A stretch of DNA of 64,000 bases from Poa pratensis (GCA_947311845.1 CAMZMU010000111.1:28517480-28581479), one strand, 5' to 3'. Positions 20,996-33,255 are shown, numbered from the stretch's first letter. Notes: a model not told the origin generated them from the sequence alone. Program-made: numbers and translations.

Positions 20996-21599
20996 TCTTC
21001 CTCGCCTCCGCCGGCGACGCCACGACCAGCCGCGTCGTCCCCGTCTCCGGCGAGGTCCTGGCCTCACCTCCGACAGGGGGCTGCGTCGTCCCCGTCATCG
21101 GTGAGGTTCTCGCGGTCGCCGTTGTCCTCTCGGTCGCCATCGTCCTCTTTGCGCTCAGGCAAAAAAAGAAATGGGCCACGCCCATAAGACACGGGGGGGT
21201 GGGGGAGCGATTAGGCTCCGACCTACGCGTCAACTACTATTTGTCTTATTTGACAATGCCACCGAGAAGTGGCGGAGCTGTCCATGGGTCAGGGGGCGCT
21301 GTCCCCGAGCCCATCATCATTTTGTGATTCAGCCCTTTGGAACTGGCCCATTTGCCCCGCCCCTCCAATAGCCCAGGACCTTTTGGTCTTTTGTCCCCAT
21401 TTGCTGAGGTGTACAAGTTCTAACACCGATAAGACGAGACCTTTCGCCAAAAAAAAAAAAATTAATAATAATAAGACGAGACCGAGTGATGTCAGTCAAA
21501 ACCGTCCATGAGATCGGCCATGTCCCAGAGCCAGGGACACGACACGGCAGCTTTCGAGTCCCATGTCCCTTCTCCTCCAAGCTACCACTGATTTGCGTG
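20996..21599. other. spacer with a repeated GTCCCAG block
   Basis: Holds a GGGGGGGTGGGGG tract (21192-21204), an A-run, and another copy of the block GACGAGACCGAGTGATGT / GCCATGTCCCAG seen at 6580-6640 and 7140-7160. No supported gene. Confidence 0.4.
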
Positions 21600-22231
21600 G
21601 GTGTCAAATGAAGAGTCAACAAAACACTTTGACGTGTCCTGGAGAAGCTGGGGTGTGATATATTTTCTCTCTTCTAAACAGTCTGCGACGCGTACTGACC
21701 AAGATATCTGCTGCTCTGTGTTATTTTTTTCCACCACATTTGACGTGTCTGGCAGCTGCTAGCTAGATCAGCAGTGGAACAAGCGGCCGGGTCAGATAAC
21801 TTGGACACTCAGACTGCATTGCATATATAGGAAACTGCGTGACGATCAACACTCGGAGGCGGAGCATAGCAGAGGCGATATGTCTGCTTGCTTTTCTTAC
21901 CTTGATCAACACTCGGTTGCGCACTCCACACTCTGACTCACATTAGCCAATGCGCTGTACACGGGTTTATTATTTACGAAACCAGGAGCGTTGTACAGTG
22001 TACAACGTTTCACAACTTCTGTTACGCACGCGGCTGAATACTGCAACTATGATCGACCGATTTTGTTTTAAGGACATGTGTATGTACCTTGTCAATATCG
22101 ATATGAAAAAGGCACCGTAGAAAACAGAAAAAAAAAAAGCCTATCGTTGTTTAACCTGTAACTATTAACATGCAAAATTACAGTTACATGCTCTTCCAAA
22201 CACGTTGATGAGGGCGTGAACCTAGCAGATT
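21600..22231 (+). repeat. unit R, copy 5, left part
   Basis: Segment a (GTGTCAAATGAAGAGTCAAC, GTGTCCTGGAGAAGCTGGGG) is followed by GTTGTACAGTGTACAACG, CGATTTTGTTTTAAGGAC and CATGCAAAATTACAGTTACATG. It is interrupted by a hAT-like element at AGCAGATT. Confidence 0.75.
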
Positions 22232-23469
22232 CAGGCCCGGTCCTGAGGTGCAGTGGAGATTCTCTGACTTGGAAATTCTGACTTTGTCCTGAATTTGATT
22301 CACTGACTTGTGGACCCCATATGTGATGGGCCCACGTGTCAGTGAATCAAAGTCACCTGACTTTGATCTCAGCTAAGTCAGAGAATACGTGCCACCTAAG
22401 ATGGGGCAGGAGGGGCGGCCGCCCAGAGCCCAAGCGTTATGCTCCTTTTCTACTTTGGTCTATTTTCTTTGGTTTGGGCCCGTTAAATAGCTCAGCCTTT
22501 TTTATCACTTCGTACTCCCTCTGTTTTTAAATGTAACATGTTTTAGATGTTACACATGCTATCTACATAAATAATAAAATGAATAAACATACACACTAAA
22601 ATATGTATAAATATACTTGTATACATGTGAATGTGTACAGAATGTAAAACATCTTATATTCAAAAACAGAGGGAGTAACTATGAAGGTATTAAATGCGGT
22701 GGGTCCTGATATCCAAGAAAAAAATGGCGTGTGGCCTACTAGCTGAACGTTATTCACAAATCATGATCAGTTTGTGAAGGGCAAAGTTTAGATATATCTC
22801 GTTCAAATAAAAAAGCGAAAAGGTTTGCTCGAAGTTCCTTGTCTTCTGTTCTAGGTCACCATGCTTGGCAAATTAATCTTTGCATCCCTATAAACTTGTT
22901 TTCAGAAGACGATTACAACACAAAAAAAAAGGTGGGGTGGGGGCGGTGACTCGACTATGGGAAGAAAATCAATCTAGGGAGTGCCACACACAATTGACTC
23001 ATTTTTCATTTCCATCATGCATTGGTTTATTTGCTCATTTGCCAACTTTAAATGGAAAGGCCAAGAATTGGTATGAATCTAATTCACCATCTAATTTGCC
23101 TCGTGTGCGGCCTTTCCATGGCAGGAGCTAGATCCAAACCATCGTCGAGCCTCACACGGACACACCGAGCAGTGAGAAACCGAGTCGGTGAGAAGAGATT
23201 ATACTGCACCCAAAGCTACCGCGACGACGCGGCTCTAGGCAGAGTCGATGTTAAAATTTATAAGATTGATATTGACATACCATCATTAGTGAATTTGCAT
23301 CTACTAAATGTTAAAGAAAATTTTAAGACAATATGTATACATTATTTCATATCAGCATGACTTTTGTATGCACTTTAACTATTTATCTAGTAAATGTTGC
23401 ACATAAATATATTTGTAGGCCCCATATTATAATTTCACACCGGGCCCCCAAAATGTTAGGACCGGCCTA
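22232..23469. mobile_element. hAT-like non-autonomous element (1238 bp, imperfect 8-bp TSD)
   Basis: The left end is CAGGCCCGGTCCTGAG. The right end, reverse-complemented, is TAGGCCGGTCCTAAC. Flanks AGCAGATT (22224-22231) and AGGAGATT (23470-23477) differ at one base and fit an aged 8-bp hAT duplication. The empty site is visible in the other unit R copies as CGAGATTCTATCC. No transposase coding is seen. It contains a Stowaway MITE (22515-22675). Confidence 0.6.
22515..22675. mobile_element. Stowaway-type MITE (161 bp, TSD TA)
   Basis: The ends CTCCCTCTGTTTTTAAAT and ATTCAAAAACAGAGGGAG are inverted repeats flanked by TA (22513-22514, 22676-22677). It is nested in the hAT-like element. Confidence 0.9.
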
Positions 23470-23482
23470 AGGAGATTCTATC

Positions 23483-24020
23483 TAAGGATGGCAATTTTAC
23501 CCATGGGTACGGGTACCCGCGGGTACCGTACCCGCATGGGTAGGGTATGGGTATAATTTTATACCCATGGGTAGTACCCGTACCCTACCCGTTTAAGTCG
23601 TGGTAGGGTACGGGTATAACCTTGTACCCGTGGGTATACCCATACCCTACCCGTTTATATACCTTACCTGTGGAGGTCCAACATTTATTCTCGTGAGTTT
23701 GTGAATCTATGTGAAGTTGTCATCAATTCTCAATTTGAGTTGACATAATTGTCACGTACTCAAATATATGTTATTAAGTTGAGATAAATGTTTTTTCTTT
23801 TATCAAAAATTTACCGATGATTGTAAAATTTTGAGTAACTTGTGTACTATTTGATCAACCCGGTGGGTACCAATGGGTATGGGTATCCGTCGGGTATGGG
23901 TACGGGTAAGGTTTCATACCCGTGGGTACGGGTATGGGTAGAATTTTGTACCCATTGACTACGCGGGTATGGGTATGGTATTGGTCTACCCGCCCCATAC
24001 CCTACCCATCGCCATCCTTA
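23483..24020. mobile_element. hAT-like element with GGGTAC-rich ends (538 bp, TSD ATTCTATC)
   Basis: The ends TAAGGATGGCAATTTTACCC and (reverse) TAAGGATGGCGATGGG are flanked by a perfect 8-bp duplication ATTCTATC (23475-23482, 24021-24028). Both subterminal regions are packed with GGGTAC/GGGTATGGG motifs in both orientations. That layout suits transposase binding sites at the ends of a non-autonomous hAT element. The middle is AT-rich and non-coding. Confidence 0.8.
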
Positions 24021-25240
24021 ATTCTATCACTCGGCATGGCTTCAGGACAAAAGATCTGAGACCCAAAGAACAGTCCATTTCCTCACGTCTGTAATAGATA
24101 CCCTAGAGACTATAGAACAATACATGTCTAACCATGCATCATGGTCTTGTCATTTCGTGCACAAAGCTACCTCCCCACAATTGCTAATCCTGATGCTTCC
24201 AAATCATATGGTTTTTGTGGTTTTCAACATCATTGGAAAAGAAGCTCTAGCTAAGTGCAAAACTCGAGTACATTGGTGTGCGGGGTATGTCAATACGAAC
24301 CTAGCAATGGATGAGCTCTATTCCTTGCTCGGCCTCGATCATATGGCTTTTATTTCTGATTCATGATCATGTTTGATATCAATTCTCATGCTTAAATAGG
24401 AACAATATTATATAGTTGGATTTATGTGGTGCAACAACCATGCAGTGCATGCTTTTATGCAATTCAACAACGTCGTACGGAGCACACGGTGTTCATGTAC
24501 TGTTGTGATCATCCCATCCCTCGGTGAGGTAGGTACTTTAATGCTCCACATGTATATCTGTCGTTCATGAACCCAAAAAAGACTCCCAAGAATCTTGTCC
24601 CTTACTGAAGTAACTCTCTAATAAAAGGTTTATCATACCGATTGAAGTTCATGTTTTAGTTTCTTTAGATCCACACATTTTGAGGAACTTTTGCATTTGT
24701 CTTCTTAAATAACATTGTCACTACCGAGCGAAAACATGCGACACAAGGCGGTTGGCTAATGGGATATACAGAACTTAAGACATTTTCTACACGACCAATA
24801 ACAAGTTAAACATTTTTATTAAATTTGGTTTATATTTTGGCTAAATAAGCAGATAAAGGGCTAAACACGCAAATAAAAAAATGCCCAAAATATAGGAAAA
24901 CTTACAACCAAGAGTTGAATTTTCTCATAAAAAGATTGTTCAAAATAGATTGCGTATCTGGTTGTAGCTTAAAATGTATGAACAATCATAAATTGTAGGA
25001 GGTGCTCTTACAAAGGTGCACGCTAAGAATTCTTTTTGGTATATGTGCACCATATTTGGTAAGCTGCACGCACATTTGTCTTAGTGATAAGTATACCAAA
25101 CCCATGAGGTAGAATAATAATAATACAAAGTCCATGTGACATAATATTATTTTTCAAGTTAGATCAAGAGAATATCTGATATAACCGGACAATTTGTAGT
25201 TAAACCTACGGCGTATGCGTACCCTAAACAAAAGGTAGAT
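24021..25240 (+). repeat. unit R, copy 5, right part (segments b and c)
   Basis: Continues CTCGGCATGGCTTCAGGAC, ACCATGCATCATGGTCTTGTC, GATGCTTCCAAATCATATGG, CTCGAGTACATTGGTGTG, then segment c with CATTGTCACTACCGAGCG, AGATAAAGGGCTAAACACGC and TTACAACCAAGAGTTG. This is one of the longest uninterrupted stretches of the unit. A 243-base plus frame (24124-24366) exists but is not kept open in other copies. Confidence 0.8.
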
Positions 25241-25646
25241 TACAATCAAGACCATATGCGTCATTTTTTTTTTGCCAAAGACGCAACTGACTTCGCTGTC
25301 CTTGTGCCACCATTGTTGCCACCGGTGGTGCACAACATCGTGAAATTGAATCGTTGAAGTACATGCAAAGGTCTATGAAATACGAAATGTTGCTAAATGC
25401 CTTAACATTAGACCTTCGCACACGGAGATTCACAATCGTGCCAAGCATATTGGGAGTGGCACCACCTTAATCTAGGAAGACAATTGTTCAAGGATCGCTA
25501 GACCAGGTCAACGTTCTCTTGCAATGACTCGGAAGAAGAGGTTGTTGAAGAAGACAATGTAGTCGCTAGCGATGCCCATGGATCCATGCAAATAGACAAC
25601 ACAAATAAACCAACACGTTGTCCATGAAGAACAATGGGGATATAAA
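25241..25646. other. unclassified spacer; no supported gene
   Basis: Sequence between unit R copies 5 and 6 with no recognisable motif beyond short minus-strand frames. It is the target of the small hAT MITE. Confidence 0.4.
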
Positions 25647-25654
25647 CTCCCAGG

Positions 25655-25823
25655 AAGGGGCGGACCCAGGACAAAATCAAACCGGTGTCATTGTACATGT
25701 CAACCAGATTTTTAACCTAGACTTAGGGGTGCCATAGACTAGAAATGTACAAAATTTAGTAAAGAAAATGGATTTCACCCGGTGTCCTGTGACACCGGCT
25801 AGCATAGTGTAGGTACGCCCCTG
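25655..25823. mobile_element. hAT-type MITE (169 bp, TSD CTCCCAGG)
   Basis: The left end is AAGGGGCGGACCCAGG. The right end, reverse-complemented, is CAGGGGCGTACCTACAC. A perfect 8-bp duplication CTCCCAGG lies at 25647-25654 and 25824-25831. The inverted repeats and 8-bp duplication are characteristic of hAT MITEs. The first base of the left end appears mutated from C to A. Confidence 0.85.
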
Positions 25824-25924
25824 CTCCCAGGCTACTTGAAAAACACCGGACCATGAACACCGATAGAGGTTGGGTTGGACGACTTTTATTCAACAACACC
25901 ACCATCACCGCCAGACCAGGTCGC

Positions 25925-27526
25925 AGTAAAATCTACCGATTTTGTTTTGAGGAGTTGTGTCTCTACCTTCTGGTGACTTGATTTTTTCACGATCGATATG
26001 AAAAAGGCAGCCGGAGAAAACAGAAAAACTAGCGCGCCGTTAACCAGTAACTGTCAACATGCAAAATTAGATTTACATGATCTTCCAAACATGATTGATG
26101 AGATCGTGAACCCTCGAGATTCTATCCTTGGCATAGCTTCACAATCACGACAAAACCTCTCAGTCTCAAAGAACAGCTCGCTTCCTAAACTCTGTAATAG
26201 ATACCTTAGAAGGTTTAGAAGAGTATATGTATAACCAGGCATCATGGTCTTGTCACTTCGTGCAGAAAGCTAGCTCCACCCAATTGCTAATCCCGATGTT
26301 TCCAAATCCTTTTATTTTTGTGGTTATCAACAACATTGGAAAATGAGCTCTAGTTAAGTGCAAACTCGTGTACATTGGTACGTGAAGTATGTCAATATGA
26401 ACCTTAGCAATGGACGAGCTCTACCCCTTGCTTAGCCTCGATCATATGCTTCTTCTGAATTCTTATCATATTTGATCTCTATTTTCATGTTTAAATAACA
26501 ACGGTATTATAAAGTTGGATTTATGTGGTGGAATAACAACTATGCAATAGATGTCTTCGTGCAATTCAATACTGTTGTATGTAGCACATGGGTATATACG
26601 GTTGTGATCATCTCCTCCCACGTTGTGTCTGCAGTAAAATTTCATTTTCATATATCCGTATTTTACGTACCCGAAAACAATTCCCAAGAATCCCCTCTCT
26701 TACCGGAGTAATCCTCTAATAAAAGTTTTGATCATACTAATTAAAGTTCACAATGTAGTTTCTTTAGATGAGCACATTATTTGAGATTTTTTTACCGAGC
26801 AAACAGGCGTCATGAAAGGGTTGATGAATGAGATTTACAAGTAGAACCTTTTTGAATTAGATCTAATTTATATTTCGATATATGACCTGATAAAATGTAA
26901 ACAAACAAACACAAAAAAAAAGGAAATATTACAACAAAGAGTTGAATTTTCTCAACAAAAAAATGTTTAAAATATATTACACATGTGGTGTATCTTAAAA
27001 TATTCGGATAATCGTAAATTGTAGGAGATGTTTTTACAAAGGTGGGTGCTAAGAAAACTGTGGGGATATGTGCACCATTTTTTTTAATCACCATGCGCAT
27101 TTATCAGTGATAAGCACAGCAAACCCCAGTCCTACAATAATAATACAAACTCGATGTAAGACAATATTATTTTCCAAGTTAAATGTGCTTTATATCACAT
27201 CGAGAGTATATCTGCTACAATCAGAAAATGGGTAACTAAAACACTCAGTGGACCTAGACGAGCTTGGTGGCTGGAGTCGAATATCATCTCTTGCTATGGG
27301 CACGTGTTTAAATAATGCCCAATTGAGTTGTCGAGGTGGCGAGCTAGTCATGACTTGGATGACTTTTTTTTAGCGTGGGTGTCGAATGAAAAGTCAACAA
27401 AACACTTAGACGTGTCCTGGAAAAGCTGGGTGTGATCTATTTTCTCTCTTTTAAACAGTCTGCGGCGCGTACGGACGAATATATCTACTGCTCAGTGTTT
27501 TTTCTTCCAACACGTTTGACATGTCT
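25925..27526 (+). repeat. unit R, copy 6, to the LINE insertion
   Basis: Order b (CGATTTTGTTTTGAGGAG, GATGTTTCCAAATCC, CTCGTGTACATTGGTACG, GATCATATGCTTC), c (TTACAACAAAGAGTTG, AATTGTAGGAGATG), then a (GTGTCGAATGAAAAGTCAAC, CACTTAGACGTGTCCTGG, ACAGTCTGCGGCGCG). It ends with the left LINE duplication CGTTTGACATGTCT (27513-27526) and resumes at 47273. Confidence 0.8.
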
Positions 27527-27672
27527 TTTTAGATTCTCAGGGAGGCTTCCCCGGTTCCATTAATCATAACGAAACCATCGAGTTCATACATACAAGGTAA
27601 TGCGTAAAAGTAAAGAATGCGAGACTGCCTGAAACAAGCGCAGTTCTCCGAGCCAAAATACCAGGTTTGCCG
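27527..27672 (-). mobile_element. LINE, 3' end segment
   Basis: 3' terminal part of a 5'-truncated LINE on the minus strand. The remaining body is 46229-47272, separated by the CACTA. A perfect 14-bp duplication CGTTTGACATGTCT flanks the joined LINE (27513-27526 and 47273-47286). Confidence 0.8.
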
Positions 27673-27689
27673 CACTACGGGACTGGCAG

Positions 27690-28080
27690 GCTACGCCGAC
27701 GGCCAAAAGCCGTCGGCAAAGGCCTATAGGCCGTCGGCGTAGCCTATGCCGACGGCAACCGTCGGCTAATCTCGGTCGGCGTAGGCCCGCGTAGGCATAG
27801 TTCAAAAAGCCGTCGGCATAGAAAAAAGCCGTCGGCACAGCCTACGCCGACGGCCAGGAGCGGGCCGTCGGCGAAAAAGCCGTCGGCGTATAGGTTGGTG
27901 GGACCCACGACAACCATCTGATGAGAAAGCCGTCGGCATAGGCATGGACACGTGGCTGCATCTGGGGTTCCCTGGCGTGGCATCTGATGAACCTATGCCG
28001 ACGGCAGTGCCGTCGGCATAGACATGACCATTTGGTCACAGATTCACCTGTGCCGACGGCAATGCCGTCGGCATAGGTTT
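27690..28080. repeat. CACTA left subterminal repeats
   Basis: About a dozen copies of GCCGTCGGC or its complement GCCGACGGC in both orientations, often extended to GCCGTCGGCATAGGC. They are expected binding sites for the TnpA-like protein. Confidence 0.9.
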
Positions 28081-28264
28081 GCCAGATTTTAAAAAAAAAA
28101 GCTCCTGCTGCTCGTTTTTGCAGCAAAAATAGCAGAAAATATATGATAAATTATATGAGCATCACACAGAGGATATATATCATCACACATAGGATATCAT
28201 CACAAAACATACAAGATCATCGTATGGATACAAAATGGTAGACCATAGTCTATACATCGAGCTA

Positions 28265-30742
28265 CATATCCTGAGCCCTACATCGGCGGCGGCGACGGGG
28301 TGTACCCCATATCTCCGAGGTGAGAAAAGGCGATCGCCGGCTGGGCGCAGCAATAGAACCACCGGAAGAAGGCGAATCACCCGGCGAAGTACTAGCACGC
28401 GAAGCACCAGGAGAAGGACCCGTGGGATGTACCGGCGTGATGTCACGCGAACCCGGCGTAGCAGCACGCGAAGTACCAGCCTCGGGATCAAACGGCATGA
28501 CCTCACGCGAACCTGGCGAGTCTGGCGTCTCTGAACCTCCCGCTCCCTACATGTTTGAGCAAGACTTAGCAACTTGCGAGGCGAAGGAAAATGGTAACCA
28601 GTGGTTTAGCAAAGAACTCACCGGGGTCGCTGAGTAGTAGGTCATAGCGAACTGGTCCCTCGATGGAAAGATTGGACACGGCCCCGGCTCAGGAGGCGCC
28701 ACAGGAGTGTTTTCCGGCCGCTCTCCACTGGCAAAATATCTAACCAGCGCCTACAAGATAGTTTAGAGTCAGGCGTTGCCAAAATAGAGCTTCAAACTAG
28801 GGAAGTGGGATTTGTCATATTTTGTAGAAATAAAGGTTGAAACTTACAGCGTTCATGAACTGTGTGTAGGAGAGGTGGGCCCGGTACTTCTCCTCCCACT
28901 CGCGATGGGCCTCCTGATACGCCGCATGAGCGGAAGCGTAGGCCGCCTCAAACTCCTACGATTTCGAAAATAAGGAATCTCGTCAACTTAGCCATGCAGG
29001 AACCAATATCGAAAGAGGATGAAAATGAGGAAAACTTACATCTGTGGAGGCGGATGGACGAGGCTTTGGACGACGCGGGATAAGGGGGGTGTCGGCAGGA
29101 AGGGTAGCTCGGAGACGCGTGAAGCTCGAGGCAGGACTGACCACCTTCTCAAGAACGCGATTGCGACCATGCTTCCTTCCGTGCCCCGACAGGACAACCG
29201 CGTTCTCGTCGACCTCCTCTCTCACGGGGTTGTTATCCACCTCCGGGTGCAGCCGCTGGAACGTCCCGCAGTAGTTATCCAAGTCCTCCTTGCCCTTCCC
29301 GTAGTACCTGAAGGGGACGGTTATCCAAGTCCGAATGTGAAAAATATGAACTAATATGAAAATGGATACAGAAAATATCCAAGTACCTGGGCTGCGAAGG
29401 CTGAGGCTCCGTGAAATCAAGCTTCTTCTGCTTCATCTCCCGCCACGTTTCCAAGTCAGTCATCGGCTCCCCGGTCTTGGCCTCCTGCATCGCGAAAAGA
29501 AATGTTATGCGTACCAAGTAGGAACATGACGGGAAAATAAATGCAAGTCATTCAATGTAGACGTATACCAGCTTTTCCTTGAAGCGGTGGTGGTTGAGGT
29601 TTCCCCCACTGTGTGTTCCCTCGGTGCCCCGGTTCGCCTTGTTCCGCTTGCTCAGGCGTCGAACTCGGCGTCATCCCCGACCCACCTCGAAACCAACGCC
29701 TCCCATGCGTTTTCTTTGCCGTCGGCCCAGTCGGGCATAACCTGAAAATCCAAATCAAGAAGAGGAGATAATGCAATAGCAACTTAGCAGCAATATAGAA
29801 TTTCATTGACATTTTACTTACCGACATATAATCCTCCTTCGTGATGTCCGAGGGAATCTCCGTCTTCTTGACCCTCTTACGCCTGTTCTCAGACAGGAAC
29901 ACATTGGCGGTCGTAGTCTTTGGTTGTAGAACTGCTGCCGTGTCAACCTCACACAATGAGCACGCAAAGTGGGAGCCGCATAGGGGAGATGCTCCTCCTC
30001 CACCCGATAAAACCGCTTCAACCATGCATAAAAATATTGTGAGAGTCATGAGTTAGCACGTGGGGTCATAAACTATGAAGGAAACTCGGAAAATATGGCT
30101 TACCCAAAACTTGGAGATCACGGCCTCAGCAGTTGTCGCAAAGGGCGGGCACGGGGCAGCCTCATAGTCCGCCCAAGTAGTGGCCAGCTTCGGCTCGCCG
30201 TCGGGGACCGTGTCGTACAAGCCCGGCCACAGTTTCCTAATCAGAGCTCCAAGCAAGCTCGCAGGATGGCGGGGAGGCTTAACTGGCCATGTCCAATTAC
30301 TGCACAATAATCAAACATTAGTACATATGCCAAATTGTTATGACCAAAATGAAATTACAAAATTAGTACACTTACTCCTTTCGGTTAGGAATAATGATGG
30401 CTTTCCCTTCCTCGTAGTAGGCCAGTCGGCCTCGTCGGGGACTCCCGCTTCACCACGACACTTCGGCGGCTTCGGCGCCGCCTCCCCCTCGCCCTCCACC
30501 TCCGCCTCGTGCTCCACCTCGTCCTCCAACTGGATCTGGGAAGCCACAGAGCCAGAAGCGGAGGGTGGACCTCGTCCTCCAGCTCGTCCTCCAGCCCGTC
30601 CTCGTCCTCGTGCTCGTCCTCGTCCTCCTCGCGCATCGCCGGGCACGACGTAACGCGGATTGGGAATTGCTCCTCGGTCACTTCGACGCAACGTACCAAG
30701 CAAGGTCGCCGAGCTTTCCTTGCCTTGGCTCATATTGTTCAA
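28265..30742 (-). pseudogene. TnpA-like plant transposase (Transposase_24 type), multi-exon
   Basis: The gene reads from ATG 30742 (MNNMSQGKESSATLLG) through a low-complexity Arg/Gly region. Exons containing NWTWPVKPPRHPASLLG, YRVEEEHLPYAAPTLR and SENRRKRVKKTEIP follow. Next comes the hallmark RNKANRGTEGTHSGGNLNHH (about 29590-29650), then EPMTDLETWREMKQKKL and LHPEVDNNPVREEVDEN. This phrase is diagnostic of the En/Spm-type TnpA (Ptta/Transposase_24) family, which binds subterminal repeats and assists transposition in the nucleus. Several exon borders look plausible (minus-strand GT..AG), so it may be intact once spliced. I cannot confirm every junction by eye, so it is marked cautiously. Its neighbour on the 5' side is the TNP2-type fragment. 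Confidence 0.65.
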
Positions 30743-30917
30743 TCACCTGCATTGAAAAAGAGAAAACAAGTAAGCAAAAGACATAATAAAATGTAGACAG
30801 TAAGCGTAAATAAGCATGTTGGAAAATAAATACTAAAACAAAAAGACATAAAAAAATGTAGACACTAAGCATAAATAAGCATGTTGGAGGCATAATAAAA
30901 TGTAGACACTAATGCAA

Positions 30918-32698
30918 TTAAGAGGCATGTTGAAAAATAAATACTAAAGCATAAAGACATAAAAGACCGTCACCTCGATTCATCACTCTCAGAATTAGAT
31001 TGGTTCTCACTGTCACTATAACGTGAGTAGTAGGTTGGAGGCTCCTCGCACGGTGGAGGCTCCTCATCGTTTTCATCGGCCGTTGTAACTTCAAGAGCAT
31101 ATCTATTTCTTTCAGATCCACCACTGGCTCACCACGAGTGTGTGCATCGTTCTCGAGGTCCTCAAGACCACCCGGTTGTAAGGCAAAGTCCCCGAAGTCC
31201 TCTTGCTCTTGATAGAAAATTCCCTCGTATGTTTTAGGGTCAATGTTGTTGTAATCATCGGCGGAGGGCATGGGTAGCTTACCATGTGGCGATACCCGGA
31301 ACACGACTTCCCAGCCCTTGAGGTTCTGTTTCTGGCATGGGTAGGGCAAATAATAAACTTGCTTGGCTTGGTGAGCCACAATATAGACATCGGCTCCGCT
31401 ATAGGTGGTTGAAGGCCTAACTTCAACTAACCCAATGGTAGGGTCACTTTTCTGTCCAATGAGTGGGTCGAACCAGTGGCACTTGAACACAACGAGCTTG
31501 AGTTCTACGTTCGTAGCATTGAACGTCAGCTCGTATACCTTCTCTAACCTTCCGTAGTAATCTACGTAATCGGCTCCATCGACTCCTCTGGATCCTTTGG
31601 TGAAGACCCCGGTATTTATAGTTTTTGCGTTTGGCCGACTCTTCTGGTGATCCTCTGGATGGAAGCGGTACCCATTCACATCATACTTCTCATACTTCAC
31701 GACGGTGCGGTTAAAACCTTGGGAAACACATCTCAATTCATCCGTCATCTCAACGTTGGGATCCGCTCCCTACGAGTAGAGTTCAAATTGTTTTGTGCAT
31801 TAGTTACGCGTAATAAGAGGGACAAGTCACAGATTGCAAGGTAAGAGGGACAGGTTAGAAATTACTTTATCCCTGAACCAAGACACAAGTTTTTTTCCTC
31901 CGGGAGCACCATCTTTCAAAAGAGTGTCCAGCTCCGCGGCAGAGGGATCCTCCATTCCCCACCACTGTTCATGCTTGAATTGGCTAAAAGGAGAAAATAC
32001 GTATTAGACCGAAACCGAGTTACAAGTTGCAAATTAATTTGTTCACCATTTTACCTGATGAAACCGCCTACTTCCGTCATGTTCATAAGCACATAGAGCA
32101 TTATGGAATCCTTCTCTTCCTTGGTCAAGGTAACTTTTACACCGGCACCGGCCTTGCCACCGGGGCATTGGAAGAGGAGGAGCTTGGGGTCATGCTTGGG
32201 CTCGTCGACATTGTACCGAGAGACCGGGTTATGCATAGTGGGAACATCATCGGGATAGTACGTTGTCATGGCGTCTGTCATCTCCCGAAGTATTGTCGCC
32301 TCAGCTATGCATGCTTCAATCTTGTTTTTGTTTCCAGTTAAGTTTCGAATATACTTGAACTCTCTCTCAATACAAAACTGCCAACGAAACTGCACCGGTC
32401 CACCCAAGAGTGCCTCGTTCGCGAGATGCACAACGAGATGTGTCATCGGAACAAAGAAGCCTGGCGGAAAGATCATCTCTAACTTGCATAGCAACTCCGG
32501 CACAAGATCATGCAGCTTCTGAATAACCAGGGGACATATCTGCTTCGCACAGAGCGTGCGGAAGAAATGGCTCAACTCCGCAAGCACTCGCCAGACACCA
32601 TCGGGGAGATACCCTCGAACCATCAACATTCTGGTCATTTCTCCCCTAGACAGTAGCCCTAAATTACAAACTGCTAGCACATCTAAGATATCCGACAT
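30918..32698 (-). pseudogene. TNP2-type CACTA transposase, C-terminal half only (DUF4218 + DUF4216)
   Basis: Exon 1 (32698 to 32055) is a DUF4218 domain: ...SHFFRTLCAKQI, LCKLEMIFPPGFFVPMTHL, ANEALLGGPVQFRWQFCIER. A CAG/GTAAAA donor at 32054 leads to a middle exon (QFKHEQWWGMEDPSAAELD..VSWFRDK). A last exon from about 31770 contains DUF4216: ELRCVSQGFNRTVVKYEKY, VFKCHWFDPLIGQ, VYYLPYPCQKQNLKGWEVV. The catalytic N-terminal Transposase_21/TNP2 domain is absent. Just upstream, a 39-base block (32617-32655) is repeated at 32730-32768, probably a scar of the deletion. The element therefore cannot supply its own transposase. Confidence 0.85.
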
Positions 32699-33038
32699 AG
32701 TCTCCTATGGTAGCATCCATGCTAGTTTCAGATCAACATTCTGGTCATTTCTCCCCTAGACAGTAGCCCAATACTAGTACTACTGCAAGTATGTAACTTT
32801 TAAAAATCTAAATCATCCTAGCAGGCTGGCACAAATCATTTCTCCCCTACACCACCGATTTTGATGGAACAAGACAGATCTGATCTTCACGGAGCAATGT
32901 TACCTGTGGAGAGGCCCCGGTAGAGCCAAGGTCGGAGGCCGGAGTTGCTTCTCACGGAGGAGATCCAGGGGGTGCCGCCGCGGTGGAGGGTGGGCGGCGT
33001 CGCGGTGGAGGGGGGAGGGGGGAGGGTGCAACGGCAGG

Positions 33039-33255
33039 ATGCGGCGGCCAGAGCAAGAGGAGGGTGCGGGGCCGCGGGATGCGGCGGTCGGAGCAAGAGG
33101 AGGGTGCGGGGCCGCGGGGTGGGTGGGGGCCGGCCGGTGGAGCAGCGCGGCCGCGGCGGGCGGGGGTGGGGATGGGCAGCGGCGACGGGGACGGGGCTGG
33201 CCGGAGGAGCACGCGCGGCGGCGACGGGGACGGGGCTGGCCGGAGGAGCACGCGC
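33039..33255. repeat. GC-rich minisatellites
   Basis: Two short tandem families: GAGCAAGAGGAGGGTGCGGG-type units around 33039-33115 and GGCGACGGGGACGGGGCTGG-type units around 33178-33250. Overlapping frames in all directions result from high GC and are not genes. Confidence 0.75.

Noticed and set aside
20793..21233. Minus-strand frame with internal repeats
   Set aside because: It is the minisatellite read as protein, with no start context or family match.
24124..24366. 80-codon frame in unit R copy 5, with a similar one at 47638-47847
   Set aside because: Openness is not kept in the other copies, and substitutions are not concentrated at third positions by eye. Left as repeat.
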